Shown one piece after another: positions 45,720 through 57,537 of a stretch of DNA of 64,000 nt. Location: positions 372,001 through 436,000 of the forward strand of contig VJWM01000126.1 of assembly GCA_010909165.1 (NCBI GenBank). The letters run 5' to 3'. The notes beneath the pieces were generated by a model, which was given only the letters and a program-made list of their open reading frames with translations, did not search any database and was not told where the DNA came from. The DNA comes from Anthoceros angustus (taxonomy: Eukaryota > Streptophyta > Anthocerotopsida > Anthocerotales > Anthocerotaceae). Both the position numbers and the translations under genes were made by a program. The number at the start of each line of letters is the position of its first letter. The stretch's first letter is position 1.

Positions 45720-46295
45720 TTATCTTCCTCGTCCTCATCCTCAATCCTCGACGTTGTCGCCTCCTCGCCTCCCACAACCTCATCCTCATCCCCGAATCCT
45801 TGTTGTCATCGTCATCCTTGTCTCCTCAACCTCATTCTCATCCTCATCCACGAATCCTCGTCGTCGTCGTCCTCATCCTTATCATAAAACAAATAGAGCC
45901 GAAATGAAAAAAAGAGGGGAAGGGGGGGAAGAGGGGAGGGCGGAGATGTCCCCGTGCGAGGTTAATAAAAACTCAAAAACTCCTCCTACATAGTACTCAT
46001 CTAGATCCTCTACCTCTACCTCATCCTCATCCCCGAATTCTCGACATTATTGTCGTCCTCGTCTCCCTCAACCTCGTCCTCCTGGAGGTCGTCCCCGGAT
46101 CCTCGTCGTCGCTGTCATCCTTGTCTCCCTCAACCTCATGCTCATCCCCGTCCGTATCCTCATCCTCATCCCTGCATCCTCGTCGTCATCGTCATCGTCA
46201 TCCTCCCTCAACCTCATCCTCGTCCTCATCCTCATGCTCAAATCCTCGTCGTCGTCGTCGTCCTCCTCATCCTCATTCTCATTGGCCTCGTCCTC
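45720..46295. repeat. (CTCATC)n-type microsatellite cluster
   Basis: Long runs of cctcatcctcatcc and cgtcgtcgt variants, broken only at about 45890-46010. The right part (46068-46290) is read on the minus strand as the Asp/Glu and Met-Arg tail of the RING protein. Confidence 0.9.
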
Positions 46296-46508
46296 ATGAG
46301 AAAATATATCACCTCTACAGATGGGACATGTGGAATGATTCCTTCTAATCCATCCCATCAAACATTGGTTGTGGAAAAGGTGACCACATGCATTCACCGC
46401 GATGATCTCTTGGTCTTTTAGAATAGGATCAAGACAAACATTACAATCTTTTGGCTCCTTGCCATCGTACTTATTGAGTGTCACATTTGCACCATTTAGC
46501 ATGTCCAT
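46068..46508 (-). CDS. RING-H2 protein with microsatellite-encoded acidic tail
   Basis: 146 residues from the first ATG (MDMLNGANVTL); the frame stays open five codons further up without an ATG, so an upstream exon is possible. A complete RING-H2 finger is visible: C22, C25, C41, H43, H46, C49, C61 and C64 (CNVCLDPI, NACGHLFHNQCL, CPICRG). Proteins of this class are usually E3 ubiquitin ligases. The rest, from about residue 70, is an Asp/Glu run followed by Met-Arg repeats, which is the direct translation of the GAT/GAG microsatellite. It has no transmembrane segment. It stands alone in repeat-rich DNA, so it could be a young gene, a retrocopy or a fragment. Confidence 0.6.
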   Translation of the reverse strand: MDMLNGANVTLNKYDGKEPKDCNVCLDPILKDQEIIAVNACGHLFHNQCLMGWIRRNHSTCPICRGDIFSHEDEANENEDEEDDDDDEDLSMRMRTRMRLREDDDDDDDEDAGMRMRIRTGMSMRLRETRMTATTRIRGRPPGGRG

Positions 46509-46837
46509 TTTCACTTGACTCAAAGCCTTGTTAAACTGTCAAAATATATTTTGTCTTGTGTTATACTCATGTAACTATTCACTAGCTCTCATAATAAATA
46601 TGACATAAACATAGCATATATAGTAGTTTGAGATGCTTATATCTCAATAGTGGATAAAATTATATCATAGATCCATAGTAGTTGAATGGTGGTTTGGCAA
46701 TTAGAGTAGGCAAAACCTCAAAACTCAAGGAAAACTTTTAGATTTATCATATTAAAACCCTGTTTTTTATGTCCGAGTATTTGGGGGCTATAGATCATTT
46801 GTATTGATATCGCAACTTCGCACAAGTTTATTGGCCA
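46509..46837. other. AT-rich spacer
   Basis: No gene or repeat is seen. It could hold the promoter of the RING gene. Confidence 0.5.
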
Positions 46838-47927
46838 TGGAGGCATCTACGCCGGCGGCCTTTCTCTGCCCCCATCCTAGCCTCTCGTTTGTTAATTCGC
46901 GCATCTTGGAGACCTTCGTCTCGGACGTTGAGGAGAGGGCCTTCCCCTTGCACGTGTCTTTGAGGATGGTTTGGAGATCTATATCCTCTAAGGCTAGGGC
47001 TGTCATGCGTCACTTTTCCTCGTTCTTCGAGGTTGAGTTGCGTGGGCTTTAAGCCTCCCTCCGAGAGAAGTAGTACGGGCAGGCGCTGCTGGCCCAGACT
47101 ACTTCCGTTTTCCTGGATTTCTCGATTTCCCAACCCACTCGAGCTCGGGGAAGGAAGCAGGTTCTTCGCTTCTGGCATGACTTTGCATCTAGGCTTTTTG
47201 AATCGCACCGGCTTTCTTTTTCTACCGCGACGAGGTTCCGCTTGGGTTTGGTCCAACCTTTGGCCTGCTCTCTCTTGGCATGTAGTTGTGGGGCCCCCCT
47301 CGATCACTCTGGGACCCACCTAGCTCGTTGCCCCACTAGCCGGCAGTGCATCGCTACGCATGACGCCGTCCGCGACGTCATGTTCTTGATGGCGAAGGAG
47401 AGCGGGTTCTTGCCCTATAGGGAGCGCCCACATACTCTGTTCAACGGCGTTCTCTCAGGGTTGATCTGCTTCTGGCCTGGGGGAACGAGGTTTTTATTGT
47501 GGATGTGGTTGTAACAAACCCTACTCGGGATACTGTTTGCGAGCATGTTATCATCAACCCTCCGGGTTCGCCGGCGGAGGGATGCGCGACAACAAAGGTT
47601 TACAAGTACTCACCCATACAAGAAGGCCACGCATTCATCCCCTTTGACATCGAGACTCACCCGGCCATGGGCAAGGATTTCTTCAAGTTCATCAAGGCCT
47701 GTGCCAAGGCTTTCCACAACCGTAAGAATGGGGTTGGTCTCCCGCTTTCTTGTGTGGTTGCTTTCTTTAGGCAACGAGTGTCCATCGCCTTGCAGAGGGT
47801 GTTGGCCAACACAGCGTACAGAATGGTAGCAAGTGTAGGGAACGCTGCATCTTTGGCACCAGTGGTATGTAGGCCCTTTCATATCCTAGACCACGACATT
47901 CTCGTAGAAGTAGGTAGTTTCAAGTGA
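46838..47927 (+). pseudogene. C-terminal remnant of a non-LTR retrotransposon ORF2
   Basis: Spread over three frames is the region downstream of reverse transcriptase in LINE-type elements. A zinc-binding segment CSCGAPLDHSGTHLARCP (about 47285-47340) is followed by R-x-C-IATHDAVRDVMF, then, after a frame change, DVVVTNPTR, a KVYKYSP segment, EGHAFIPFDIET and LQRVLANTAYRM. The pattern of a cysteine pair, Asp-x2-Gly-x-His and Cys, then a His-Asp-Ala helix, and later K-Y...F-P-x-E-T, is familiar from LINE proteins of algae, fungi and plants. No reverse transcriptase core is left. At least two frameshifts make it dead. Confidence 0.75.
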
Positions 47928-48870
47928 TCGCGGGAGCTAGTTCTCCCTGGCCTGGTGCCCTCTTGAGGGTTGTTCCCCTTCGTCTCGGGGTAAATAGGAT
48001 TTCCCATCTCTTTTTTCTTCTAGTCTCTTTCCCTCTCAACAAAGGTGAAATAGTAAGACTACACTAGTAGTTTGGCATCCTCAGTGATATAAGACCTAAA
48101 TGTGTTTTGGATGATCATTTGTTGCCGTTGGTTGAGGACCTCCTTTCTTGCAGCTAGGTGTATTGTAAAAATAAAAAAGTAATTTAATTTTCGCCAAGAA
48201 TTGTAGGCCCCTACGGTATGCAACAAGGGTACCAAAAGTATGGTCGTGATAGAGTCATGCAAGAGGTACCCGAACTGCGGAAACCGGAAGCAGCGACCGG
48301 CAGTGCAGCGCGTAGGTTAACGGTTAAGGGTGGCGCACGGCAACAGGCGATCATTATTGGGTTAGGGTTGGGTTGTTTAGAGAGAATATGCCCCATGTAG
48401 CGTGAGAGATGCCGCGGCCATTCCGAATGCGCGGGCCGAGAAATCCAACGACGGCGTCAAGCTCAAGCCACCAGCACCAGCCTGGCCGCACAAGAGCAAG
48501 GCCCCCGCTATCCGCCATGTGCGAAGGAAAGCCTGACAGGAAAGCCACATGTCGGCACCTGGGATCTCTTCTCCTGTATCCTGGTCTCCCTTGCACGTTG
48601 CCACAAAAGGAAACGAAGCAGCATCTCTGTGACGTGCGGGGCCCGAACCGCCTTCAACTTCTGACGTCCTCCTGCTGCTCGCCCTCGGGACGTATGAAAC
48701 CGAGCCTCCATGCTTTCTACGGCACCGGACGCGGCCGTCTCGATTCTACACTGCCCATGAAATTATCCACACCAGACTGGGCTGGGCTCGGGGGCGAGTC
48801 GGGGCTGGGCTGCTACCATCGTCAACTCCTTGCGTGGATATGGGATATGGGCATTGCTTCGGCTTCCTTA
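47928..48870. other. Intergenic region
   Basis: No recognisable gene. Composition changes from AT-rich to GC-rich near 48240. Confidence 0.45.
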
Positions 48871-50395
48871 ATTGGGACAGTCTGCTGCGCAGCGTACGAG
48901 CCTATGGGAAATGGAGCCCGGGCTGCCGGTAGCCCGGGCCCCAATGGCGGTATGCACATGTGTCGTGCTCTGCAAGTGTACAATCATCAGCTGCCAATGT
49001 GATGCCGTGCCGTGACGGATGCACTACGCGTCAGTGCAAATCCTCATCACCTCGGGGCCGAGAATCGTTTACTGCAACTTGCTGGATGGAGAGGAGGAGC
49101 GGCTTCCGCGTTTTGTGGCATGCTATTCCGGACTGCAGGAGCCTGGGCCTGGGTCGGGCCAATGGAGGATGGTCTCACCTGAGACTTGACTCGGGGTCTG
49201 GCTGGTCTGACAGGGTTTCTTTGCCTGCTTCTCTGGGGAGACTGGGAGTTGTTTGCGAGTGGGACCGGAAGGGGGGACTGAGTGAACGGGGAGTGTGGGA
49301 GAGGAGGCATGTGTGAGCTCCGTGGTCCCTACCCAAGTTCCGCAATGGCCAATCAGGTTGCAAGCTTTGGAAGGATGCAGCGGGAGGAAGTCTGTGGTGC
49401 GTACACGACATCAGAGTACCTGGTGTAGGAATCTGCATCTTGGCGGGTTCGAGGTTCCTGCGGACAACACAGGCTGGAAGGTACTCGCGGATAACCCTAT
49501 CACACTGAGCCCGCCTTGGCTTGTGGGCACGCCGGAAGATGACCGACCACGAGGGATCACCAGATTGGCTGGAGTCGTTCTTTATTCGTCACCCAGTCAG
49601 ATCACTGGAACTGAATTATTATGTATTGGGACAGTCTGCTGCAGCGTACGAGCCTATGGGAAATGGAGCCCGGGCTGCCGGTAGCCCGGGCCCCAATGGC
49701 ATGTGTCGTGCTCTGCAAGTGTACAATCATCAGCTGCCAATGTGATGCCGTGCCGTGACGGATGCACTACGCGTCAGTGCAAATCCTCATCACCTCGGGG
49801 CCGAGAATCGTTTACTGCAACTTGCTGGATGGAGAGGAGGAGCGGCTTCCGCGTTTTGTGGCATGCTATTCCGGACTGCAGGAGCCTGGGCCTGGGTCGG
49901 GCCAATGGAGGATGGTCTCTCACTCCGAGACTTGACTCGGGGTCTCGGCTGGTCTGACAGGGTTTCTTTGCCTGCTTCTCTCTGGGGAGACTGGGAGTTG
50001 TTTGCGAGTGGGACCGGAAGGGGGGACTGAGTGAACGGGGAGTGTGGGGAGAGGAGGCATGTGTGAGCTCCCGTGGTCCCTACCCAAGTTCCGCAATGGC
50101 CAATCAGGTTGCAAGCTTTGGAAGGATGCAGCGGGGAGGAAGTCTGTGGTGCGTACACGACATCAGAGTACCTGGTGTAGGAATCTGCATCGGTTGGCCC
50201 GCGGGTTCGAGGCCCCTGCGGGACAACACAGGCTGGAAGGTACTCGCGGATAACCCTATCACACCGAGCCCGCCTTGGCTTGTGGGCACGCCGGAAGATG
50301 ACCGACCACGAGGGATCACCAGATTGGCTGGAGTCGTTCTTTATTCGTCACCCAGTCAGATCACTGGAACTGGAATTATTATGTATTGGGGACAG
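48871..50395. repeat. 754 bp tandem duplication
   Basis: Copy 1 is 48871-49624 and copy 2 is 49625 to about 50395, both beginning attgggacag; the first bases of a third unit appear at 50384. The copies match except for short indels such as gctgcgcagcg against gctgcagcg. Each holds an inverted repeat (cccgggct and agcccggg around a ccgg centre). The frames in it differ between copies, so it is not a conserved gene. Confidence 0.92.
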
Positions 50396-50687
50396 TATTC
50401 CACCGTCAGACAGGGAAACATGTCGCATGAGCAGGGCAGTCTTCTCTTTTGTCATTCTGGCCCTGCATGGCCACAGAGCATCTGGCTCACTTTCCAAGTC
50501 AAAGGCTCATAAAACAATTTCCAAGAGGCAAGGATTCGAGGAAGGAGCTGAGTGCTGCGAACAGACCTCTGCTGCTTGCTCTCTGTCGAGGTTCCCGTGG
50601 GTTCACTTCACGTGTGCTGTATGCAGGTCTCGCCCTGTACTGTTGAGGACGGTTCTCAGAGTTGGGCACAAGTTGATGTGACCCACT

Positions 50688-53149
50688 TCACCAGTTGCTT
50701 AACTGCGTGGCCACACTCTTCTCTCGTTGATGGTAACTGGTGTGCAGGATTTGGAGCGCTCTGGGGGACCCAGGGTAATCTAGCCACTGATCATACAGGC
50801 CTCTAGCGACCAGATTGTCAAAAGGGTCTCTCGACTCAACCTGCAGGACATGACGTTCAAATGACATCACGGAAGACCCCTCCAGTACAGATTATGTTTC
50901 AATGGGCGCTGACTAGCATACCTCTTTCAGGTAGGCGCTCTCAAGATTCTGAATCACATCCTTGAACGACTGGCCCTTCTTTGCCTTGATTTGCCCACCC
51001 CCGTTCAAGCAACCTGTAACGTCCAAAGTGAAAAGGAAGCATAAGAAGGCGACTTTGAAGCCAAGTAGCACTCACATGCTCCCAGGAAGACCCACACCTG
51101 AAGGACAAGCCATGATCTCCACAAATTGGTATTCACACTTCCCCGTCTTGATCTTTCGAACCAAGTTCTGGATGTTGCGGAAACCATACGCACAAGCGAA
51201 TCTCAGCACTGTTTTTCCATCCACCTGAGAGCATTGCAGACATAACATTGTTGAAACTAGACCATAAACGTTACACAGGGATAGAGGGTTCAGTGGATGA
51301 GCGAACGGCAGATAGCATACCTCGAGGCTGATCTCTCGAAAATCAGCGTTGCGAAGCGTTTTGTACTCCAAAGGGCCAGGTAATTCTTTCTGAAAGAGGA
51401 CTCGAGCTGCATAGCGGAATATAGTGTCTGCGTAGCTACCAGATCCACCCGGAACTCCATACAAGTGGCCATGTTCATCCACATTGCTCAGCCTGCTCAG
51501 GACACCCACTGACATCATTTACCTATGTCATTTTGCAGCACAAGCAAATTGTGCACCAACCATACGAGGCATTGTAAGGGGTAAACATACATCTTGTCGA
51601 TGGGAACCTCCTCCAACAACGAAAAGTCCACATTTCTTGCCTGTCCATGAGAAGCTCCATTTTAAAAGACTGCAGGCTATATCAATAACAAAATGCATAC
51701 ACGAACTCTGGTCATTGCGATTGGGAGGAGTCGATCACCTTGAACAAGTCCAAGATCTCCCCAGAAGTTAAGACACAGTCCACCTCGGTCATGAGTGGGC
51801 CAGCTGCCGCAGTACCAGTTTCCCCTTCTCGTTCGATGGAGAAGATGAAGTCGTCGCGAGAAGCCTCCAATTTTTTGTCATAACACGGCATCACAGTGAC
51901 ATGATAGACATCTTCTGGCCTGTGAACATTCAGAGGACTTACAACTAGCCATGAAAGCTTCTACAACAGGCTTCAACGGTTGAAACATCCACAAAACGGG
52001 CTCCCTGAGGAGGCAAGCCTTACTTGAGGCCCAGTGTGTGGCACGCGTGGCGCTTGATTATCGCACCCATAACCTGCTGTGGACTCTTCACTGTGCTTAT
52101 GTACGGCACAATCTCTGAGCCGTGAGTTTTCTCTGCGTAGCAAATCCATCCTGCAAGGAAAAGCAAAAAAATCAACACAGAGACAACAACCTCTCAGGTT
52201 GTGTTTCTTCAAGGTTCTAATCTCGAAACCTGTTTGCAGATGCAAACTAACAAACCGCAAGGAAGGAAAGCTGATTTAGCCAAACAAAATAGTCAGCACA
52301 GACCTGGACATGCGGAGGCAAGGATGGAAAGGACCGGGTAGCTGCATCTTGGCCCTCAGCATTTCCCAAGCTCTTGTAACGGGTGACAAATTCTTCACAC
52401 ACTTCAATCAAAGACAGATCTCGACTGAAACTCGTATCAAACACAGCTTTAACCCCCAACGACTTCAGAAACCCTGTGATTCTCTGGAAAGCCTGCAACA
52501 ACAGATCAAAAAGTCAACAACTCCATACTACCAACAGGTCTGCTCTGCTACCTGAACCTGCCATCTACATGAGACATTACCGCCAGTGGCGTTAGGTCGA
52601 AATAAGCTGCCAATGATGCCCGTGACTGTGGAGACAAAGACACAACCACGGTCTTCTCCTTGCTCTCCAGCTGGTTCACAAACTCATCCACACTTTGCTG
52701 CTCAAGCATCACAGTCTCCGCTGATGTTATACAGCCACTGCACAAGAACATGACTCAGTCGAGCAAAGCCGGCTGCCTTACGACATCCATCCATCCATCC
52801 CATCCACCGCCCAAAGTACCTGCAAGCTAGGCAGTCGTGCAGTGTGACTTTCACAGGCTCGGATGCTTCAGCCTGCTCAAATTCCAGAGGCCGGGGTGGC
52901 TTTTGCAAATGCCCATTCTGCTCATCACCAATTGACAGGCACATCTTCCTCCAGTCAGCACCATCCTCATGGGCATGAAACACAGCCTCAGAAAGTAAAC
53001 CCACAAACCGAAATAAGGCGAAACGGAGGCGGAATGTTACCTCGGTGGATTCTTGAGCCGGAGTTCAACGACACGACGCATGCTTGCGACGGGGCAATGT
53101 AGTCGTTCAAGTCTCCTAGCTTCAACGCCGCAGACAACTTCCCACTCAT
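50688..53149 (-). CDS. NAR1: NAR1, cytosolic Fe-S assembly factor (hydrogenase-like)
   Basis: NAR1/IOP1 passes Fe-S clusters in the CIA pathway. Exon 1 (53149-53041) encodes [20 protein letters not shown]. Exon 2 ends at 52820 (VTLHDCLAC). Later exons are 52737-52581 ([12 protein letters not shown]), 52491-52304, 52150-52024 ([11 protein letters not shown]), 51919-51739 ([14 protein letters not shown]), 51640-51591, 51492-51321 ([13 protein letters not shown]), 51224-51098 ([20 protein letters not shown]), 51013-50922 (CLNGGGQIK) and 50840-50688, ending in the conserved C-terminal LSNW. The cluster-binding cysteines of the hydrogenase-like domain are present (DCLACSGC, SACPGW, MPCYDKK, ACPSGCLNGGG). 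One frameshift is needed at 52330-52350: the upstream frame reads EGQDAATR while the expected [13 protein letters not shown] lies one base away. The exon 1-2 border is unresolved. Confidence 0.92.
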
Positions 53150-53839
53150 ATCTAAGATCTGAACCTCCAGGCCCTGGTCTGGCGACAAATCCGTGATCAC
53201 CCAAAAATTCTCGGCAACAAATCCTCAGCACCTGTCAAATTCTTGGCAACAAATCCTCAGCACCAGCCAAATTCTCGGCAGTTCATGCCGGAAGCACAAT
53301 CAGGCCAGGCGGGGAGAGGGTGGATTCAGTAAATTTTGTGGGCTTCTACGTGTATGAGGCCTTTGTTTTCACCGACACCTGGTACGGGAGACTTTAACCA
53401 GAGACTTTACTAGTGACGCCAACATTTATTTAGGAGGAAGCTTCTGGGAAATTGGTTCCCGAGTGGGACTCCGGATGCTTGTCTGGGACGGGAATCTGCG
53501 TAACGGGACGTTGGTTGTGGAGGATGTGGATGGCATGCAATCTGTTAGGTTGATGAGCTGGTGTTGGGGATCGATATCGTGTTTGCGCTGTGGAGCTTGC
53601 TTCCGTGGAGCCGATTGAGTAAGTTGCTTGCGGGCCGTGATTCCCAGCGACTGTTGATCGCTTGGCAGGTTATGGTGGGGATGACTGCGGAGTTGTTTGA
53701 GCTGGGTGGTTGTACGCTTTGGAAACCCTAAGTTTCAATGATCCTGATCATGTCATGATGTGCTCCATGATGTGCTTCAGGCTTTTGCGTCTACGTCATG
53801 GTGGTGGTTCGTGACATAGCACGCGAAGTTGATACCATA
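53150..53839. promoter_or_regulatory. Putative bidirectional promoter of NAR1 and MAP1A
   Basis: 690 bases separate the divergent start codons of two housekeeping genes. It must hold both 5' leaders and both core promoters. I see no clear TATA box. A 32-base tandem repeat sits on the NAR1 side. Confidence 0.5.
53205..53280. repeat. 32 bp tandem repeat in the NAR1 leader
   Basis: Units start at 53205, 53237 and 53269 with aaattctcggcaacaaatcc, the third cut short after ggca. The units lie within about 130 bases of the NAR1 start codon. Confidence 0.9.
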
Positions 53840-56555
53840 ATGGGAGAGGAGAGCAGCAAAGTGGACATGGACAGTTCCTCTGTCAGCAATGAGTCAAAGC
53901 TGGCATGTGTTCGTTGCAGCAAAGTCGCTAATTTGCAGTAAGTTTCCTGGATGATGCCCGTTGTGGGACAGTGAATGCCTGATTCGCTGCTGCTAGGGCA
54001 GGAATCCGTGAATTGCTTCATGTAGTATAGACGTTGCGTGAGAAGTGGTTCTGAAATTCGTTTCTCTGTTTTTCAGATGCCCAAAGTGCGTGGAGCTGAA
54101 GTTGCCTCGTGTGAATGCTGCTTTTTGGTAATTGAAATGCTTGAATTTCTTCCGTGCTAGACCCTCTTTTGAAAATGTTTTTGCGACTGTCGTGCTCATG
54201 TGTATTGTTGTACCTTTCACTCAATGCTCGTGCTTCTGGGACTCTGTTAGCTCACAGGCCTGTTTCAAGGATGCATGGAGCTCACATAAAGCTGTTCATG
54301 CTGAGGCCAAGCAGCAAGCGCTGCGGGCCTCAAGTCCTGAGGATCAGGTGACACAAGCCCTAGCAAGGGGTTGGATGTATTGCCTGCGCAAAGGCCAAAC
54401 TCGCACAGGCCAGCTACCTTTTTACGATTACACTGGGTGAGTGTGTAAAGCAGAATTCGGTGTACTCTTAAATTTCATTTTGGTGGGAGTGCAGTGTATT
54501 CACGTCCATTGCTCTTTGATGACAGCCCTTTACGGCCGTACCCTATTTCTCCAAGGCGTCTTGTACCAGAGAAAATTCTTCGACCAGACTGGGCCTCCAC
54601 TGTGGGTTTTACAAGCGATGGCACATTTTTCTGCAGTGTCTGTGGTCGCTTCCAAATTTTCAGTTGTTTTGTCAGTCTTGCTGAAAGTTCTCACTATATT
54701 TCCTCCAAACTGCAGGAAGGCCAAAAGCTGAGCTGGATAGTGAGTGGCAAAATAGTGTGGAGGTATATGGGATGCTTAGCTTTTCTGTCAACTGGTTAGC
54801 ACATGTTTGGTTGGAGTTTGACATTCTGCTCTTGTGCTTGCTGCTTGCGAAGATTAAAACGCCTGAGCAAATTGAGAAGATGCGGAAAACTTCACGGGTA
54901 CAGCAGCTCATTTGTGCACGTTTTTGGAGATGTTTAAAGGACTGCAAAAGAACTTAGCCAGTTCTTTCGCTTTGCAAGGTTGCTCGTGAGGTATTGGATG
55001 CAGCTGCGAGGGCCATCAGGCCAGGGATTACAACTGATGAAATTGATGAGATTGTTCACGAGGCTACTATTGCAGCAGGTAAAGTGGACACTAGAATTAT
55101 GAGTATGAGAAGTCGATAAGCTTTAAGGATGAAGTCTGATGATATCTGTTTGCGATGTCCAGGTGGATACCCATCTCCTCTGAACTATCACTTTTTCCCT
55201 AAGTCATGCTGCACGTATGTATTCCTGTCTTTACATTTCAGCCTCTGAGGTATTGTGTGTTGTTAGTTCGGTGTTGCCGTTGGAATTCTTGTGTTGGTTG
55301 CCTTTACAAATCTAGCTCCAATTCTTGCAATTGATAGCTCTTGTCTAAATCCTTTGTGCAGATCAGTGAATGAAGTTATCTGCCATGGCATCCCTGATGC
55401 AAGGTATCGAATGTATCTTTGGCAACTTTTCCAGCTGAGACATGGATGTAGAGGTCTTTTCCTTCGGCAGTTGCTTAACCTTGTCCTTCTATCATCAGGC
55501 GACTGGAAGACGGTGATATCGTGAATGTGGATGTTACTGTGTACATGAATGGCTATCATGGTAATACCCTAAATCTGTTCCTTTCAATACCAAGTTATTT
55601 ACTTTCAAGTCAGTCTCAAGCTCTCTTTGTCTTTGAACTCCATGCTGCTTATCTTACGGCATCACTTTCTATTTCCTGACCGTTCAGGAGACCTTAATGA
55701 AACGTTCTTCGTCGGGAATGTGGATGAGGCATCCAGGAACCTTGTGCGGTGTACCTACGAGTGCTTGGATAGGGCTATTGCCATTGGTACGTAGCTAGCT
55801 GGTCCCTAATCCCTTGCAGGAAGGGTTATAGGTCGCGGCAAATTGCAATCGTGTTGTTGATACAATCGTTCAATGCTGTTATACCAGTGAAGCCAGGAGT
55901 GAGATACCGTGAAGTTGGTGAAGTAATACAAAGACATGCAAGTTTGGCTGGGTTTTCGGTGGTAAGGAAGACTGAACTTGCCCTCTTGCGATTGAGTGGC
56001 ATGGGAATGACACCACCTGCAGAATGCTTTTGCCTGCTGATGCTAAAGTTTACATACATCCGTTTTTTGGCCTTGTTCAGGTAAAATCGTATTGCGGGCA
56101 TGGCATAGGCGAGCTCTTCCACTGTGCTCCCAATATTCCCCATTATTCACGAAACAAGGCTGTTGGTGTGATGAAGGCTGGGCAAACTTTCACCATCGAA
56201 CCCATGATCAACGCAGGTGAGATGCCTCATACAGTGTTGTTGTCTAATAGGCCTGCTCTCAAGTAAGCCTGCCATTCTTGACAAGACAAACCGGGGAATC
56301 ACGCTGCAGGGGTTTGGCGCGATCGGATGTGGCCAGACGGCTGGACTGCTGTGACGACCGATGGGAAGCGCAGTGCCCAGTTTGAGCATACCCTTCTGGT
56401 GAGTCCACCATCCACGTTGCCTCCATTCCTTCCACAGCATAGCTAGCCCAACTCACACCATGGCTGGGTTCTGGCAGGTGACAGATACAGGCTGTGAGGT
56501 CCTAACCGCCCGCCTCCCCGCGTCCCCTGATGTGTTCCCTTGGCTATCCGCGTAA
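53840..56555 (+). CDS. MAP1A: Cytosolic methionine aminopeptidase 1A
   Basis: Removes initiator Met from nascent cytosolic proteins. The first exons (53840-53937, 54077-54127, 54251-54436) encode MGEESSKVD and a MYND-like zinc finger ([15 protein letters not shown], then [11 protein letters not shown] and HKAVH) that marks the ribosome-associated eukaryotic type 1 enzyme. The catalytic part follows: [78 protein letters not shown] (two metal-binding Asp), [12 protein letters not shown] (His), TFTIEPMI (Glu) and [10 protein letters not shown] (Glu). The end is [15 protein letters not shown], as in plant MAP1A. There are about a dozen short exons; exon 4 has two possible acceptors at 54490 or 54494, and phase favours the first. 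No break was noticed. It is divergent from NAR1. Confidence 0.95.
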
Positions 56556-57537
56556 GCAAAGCCGCTGTTGCGAGCACAACACCATCAATCCCATTCTTGT
56601 CGGTGGACATAATTCTTCCTTCTAAAAGGCTGCCATTCTGGCGGGTTGGGCAAAGTCTCAGACTCCTTCACCTTCATGTAATTCTCCTCCAATTACCATA
56701 CCACAGGCTGCCGCAGTCTGCTGGTCTTGTTGCAATCTGGTCCAGATCCCCCAACTACTCATCGCCCCAACAAACGTGAACTCCAGTACACAGCCAAAAG
56801 GCAAGCCAAGCCACCTAAAGGAGCCACACGGCCATGGCAGACTGGAGGTGAGGGAATCCGTGACGCCAGGGTCTGGATCTGGGCCCCTCCCGAGGCCGCA
56901 CTTTCTGTCTAATTGTCAGCAACAGGACATGGAGAATCGCAGCAGGTGATATTCAGCTGGGCCCTGCCTCCGGTTCGATCGTGATCCTAGAGCTGTTGCT
57001 GAGTCAGGGAACCCCATGCTACGTACACACTCTCCCCTTGCTCTTCATTCCATCCCCAGAAGTGGAAGTGGGTCCGTTGAGTGCAGTCGTGAATGTCCCT
57101 GGTGTCGTACAAGCACGCAAGTATGGTCCAGGCCCGTCCAACGAGCCCCGTCTCCCACATGCTGATTGTGGCTGCGCTCTGATGGCCTTTGTGCATCAGC
57201 CCGATGCGATGCGATGCGTTGCCCTGCCTTGCCCTCTCTCTCCGTTCTCGACCTCCCCCATGTCCCTCCTTCCCACTCTCTCATCGTCGGCCCTGTGCCG
57301 CATCCCAAGGCGATTGGATTTGCCCCCGCTCCCCCTGCGCCTATTTCAGCTCCCACTCCATCCCCATCTCCATCCCCATCCCCATCCCATCGCCTCCTGC
57401 ATTGCCGGCATCTCTGCCTCCCTGTCTCCCCCTGCACTGCAAGGGCCTCCAGGCTTGTCCTTGGCTTCGAGAGACTTGGTCTCCTTTCCTTTTTCTTTCT
57501 CCTGGCCCGCTAGGCGTTCTTGGTGTTGGTTCTCAGC
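56556..57537. other. Intergenic region and RTFL leader
   Basis: Long frames at 56981-57583 on both strands have no domain. A ccatcc-type microsatellite lies at about 57357-57390. The part near 57538 is probably the 5' UTR of the RTFL gene. Confidence 0.5.

Noticed and set aside
46828-47319. 163-residue minus-strand frame
   Set aside because: Antisense to the LINE C-terminal remnant, whose zinc-binding pattern is on the plus strand.
48960-50158. Duplicated frames of about 85-120 residues
   Set aside because: They are copies from the 754 bp tandem repeat, and the frame is not maintained between the copies.
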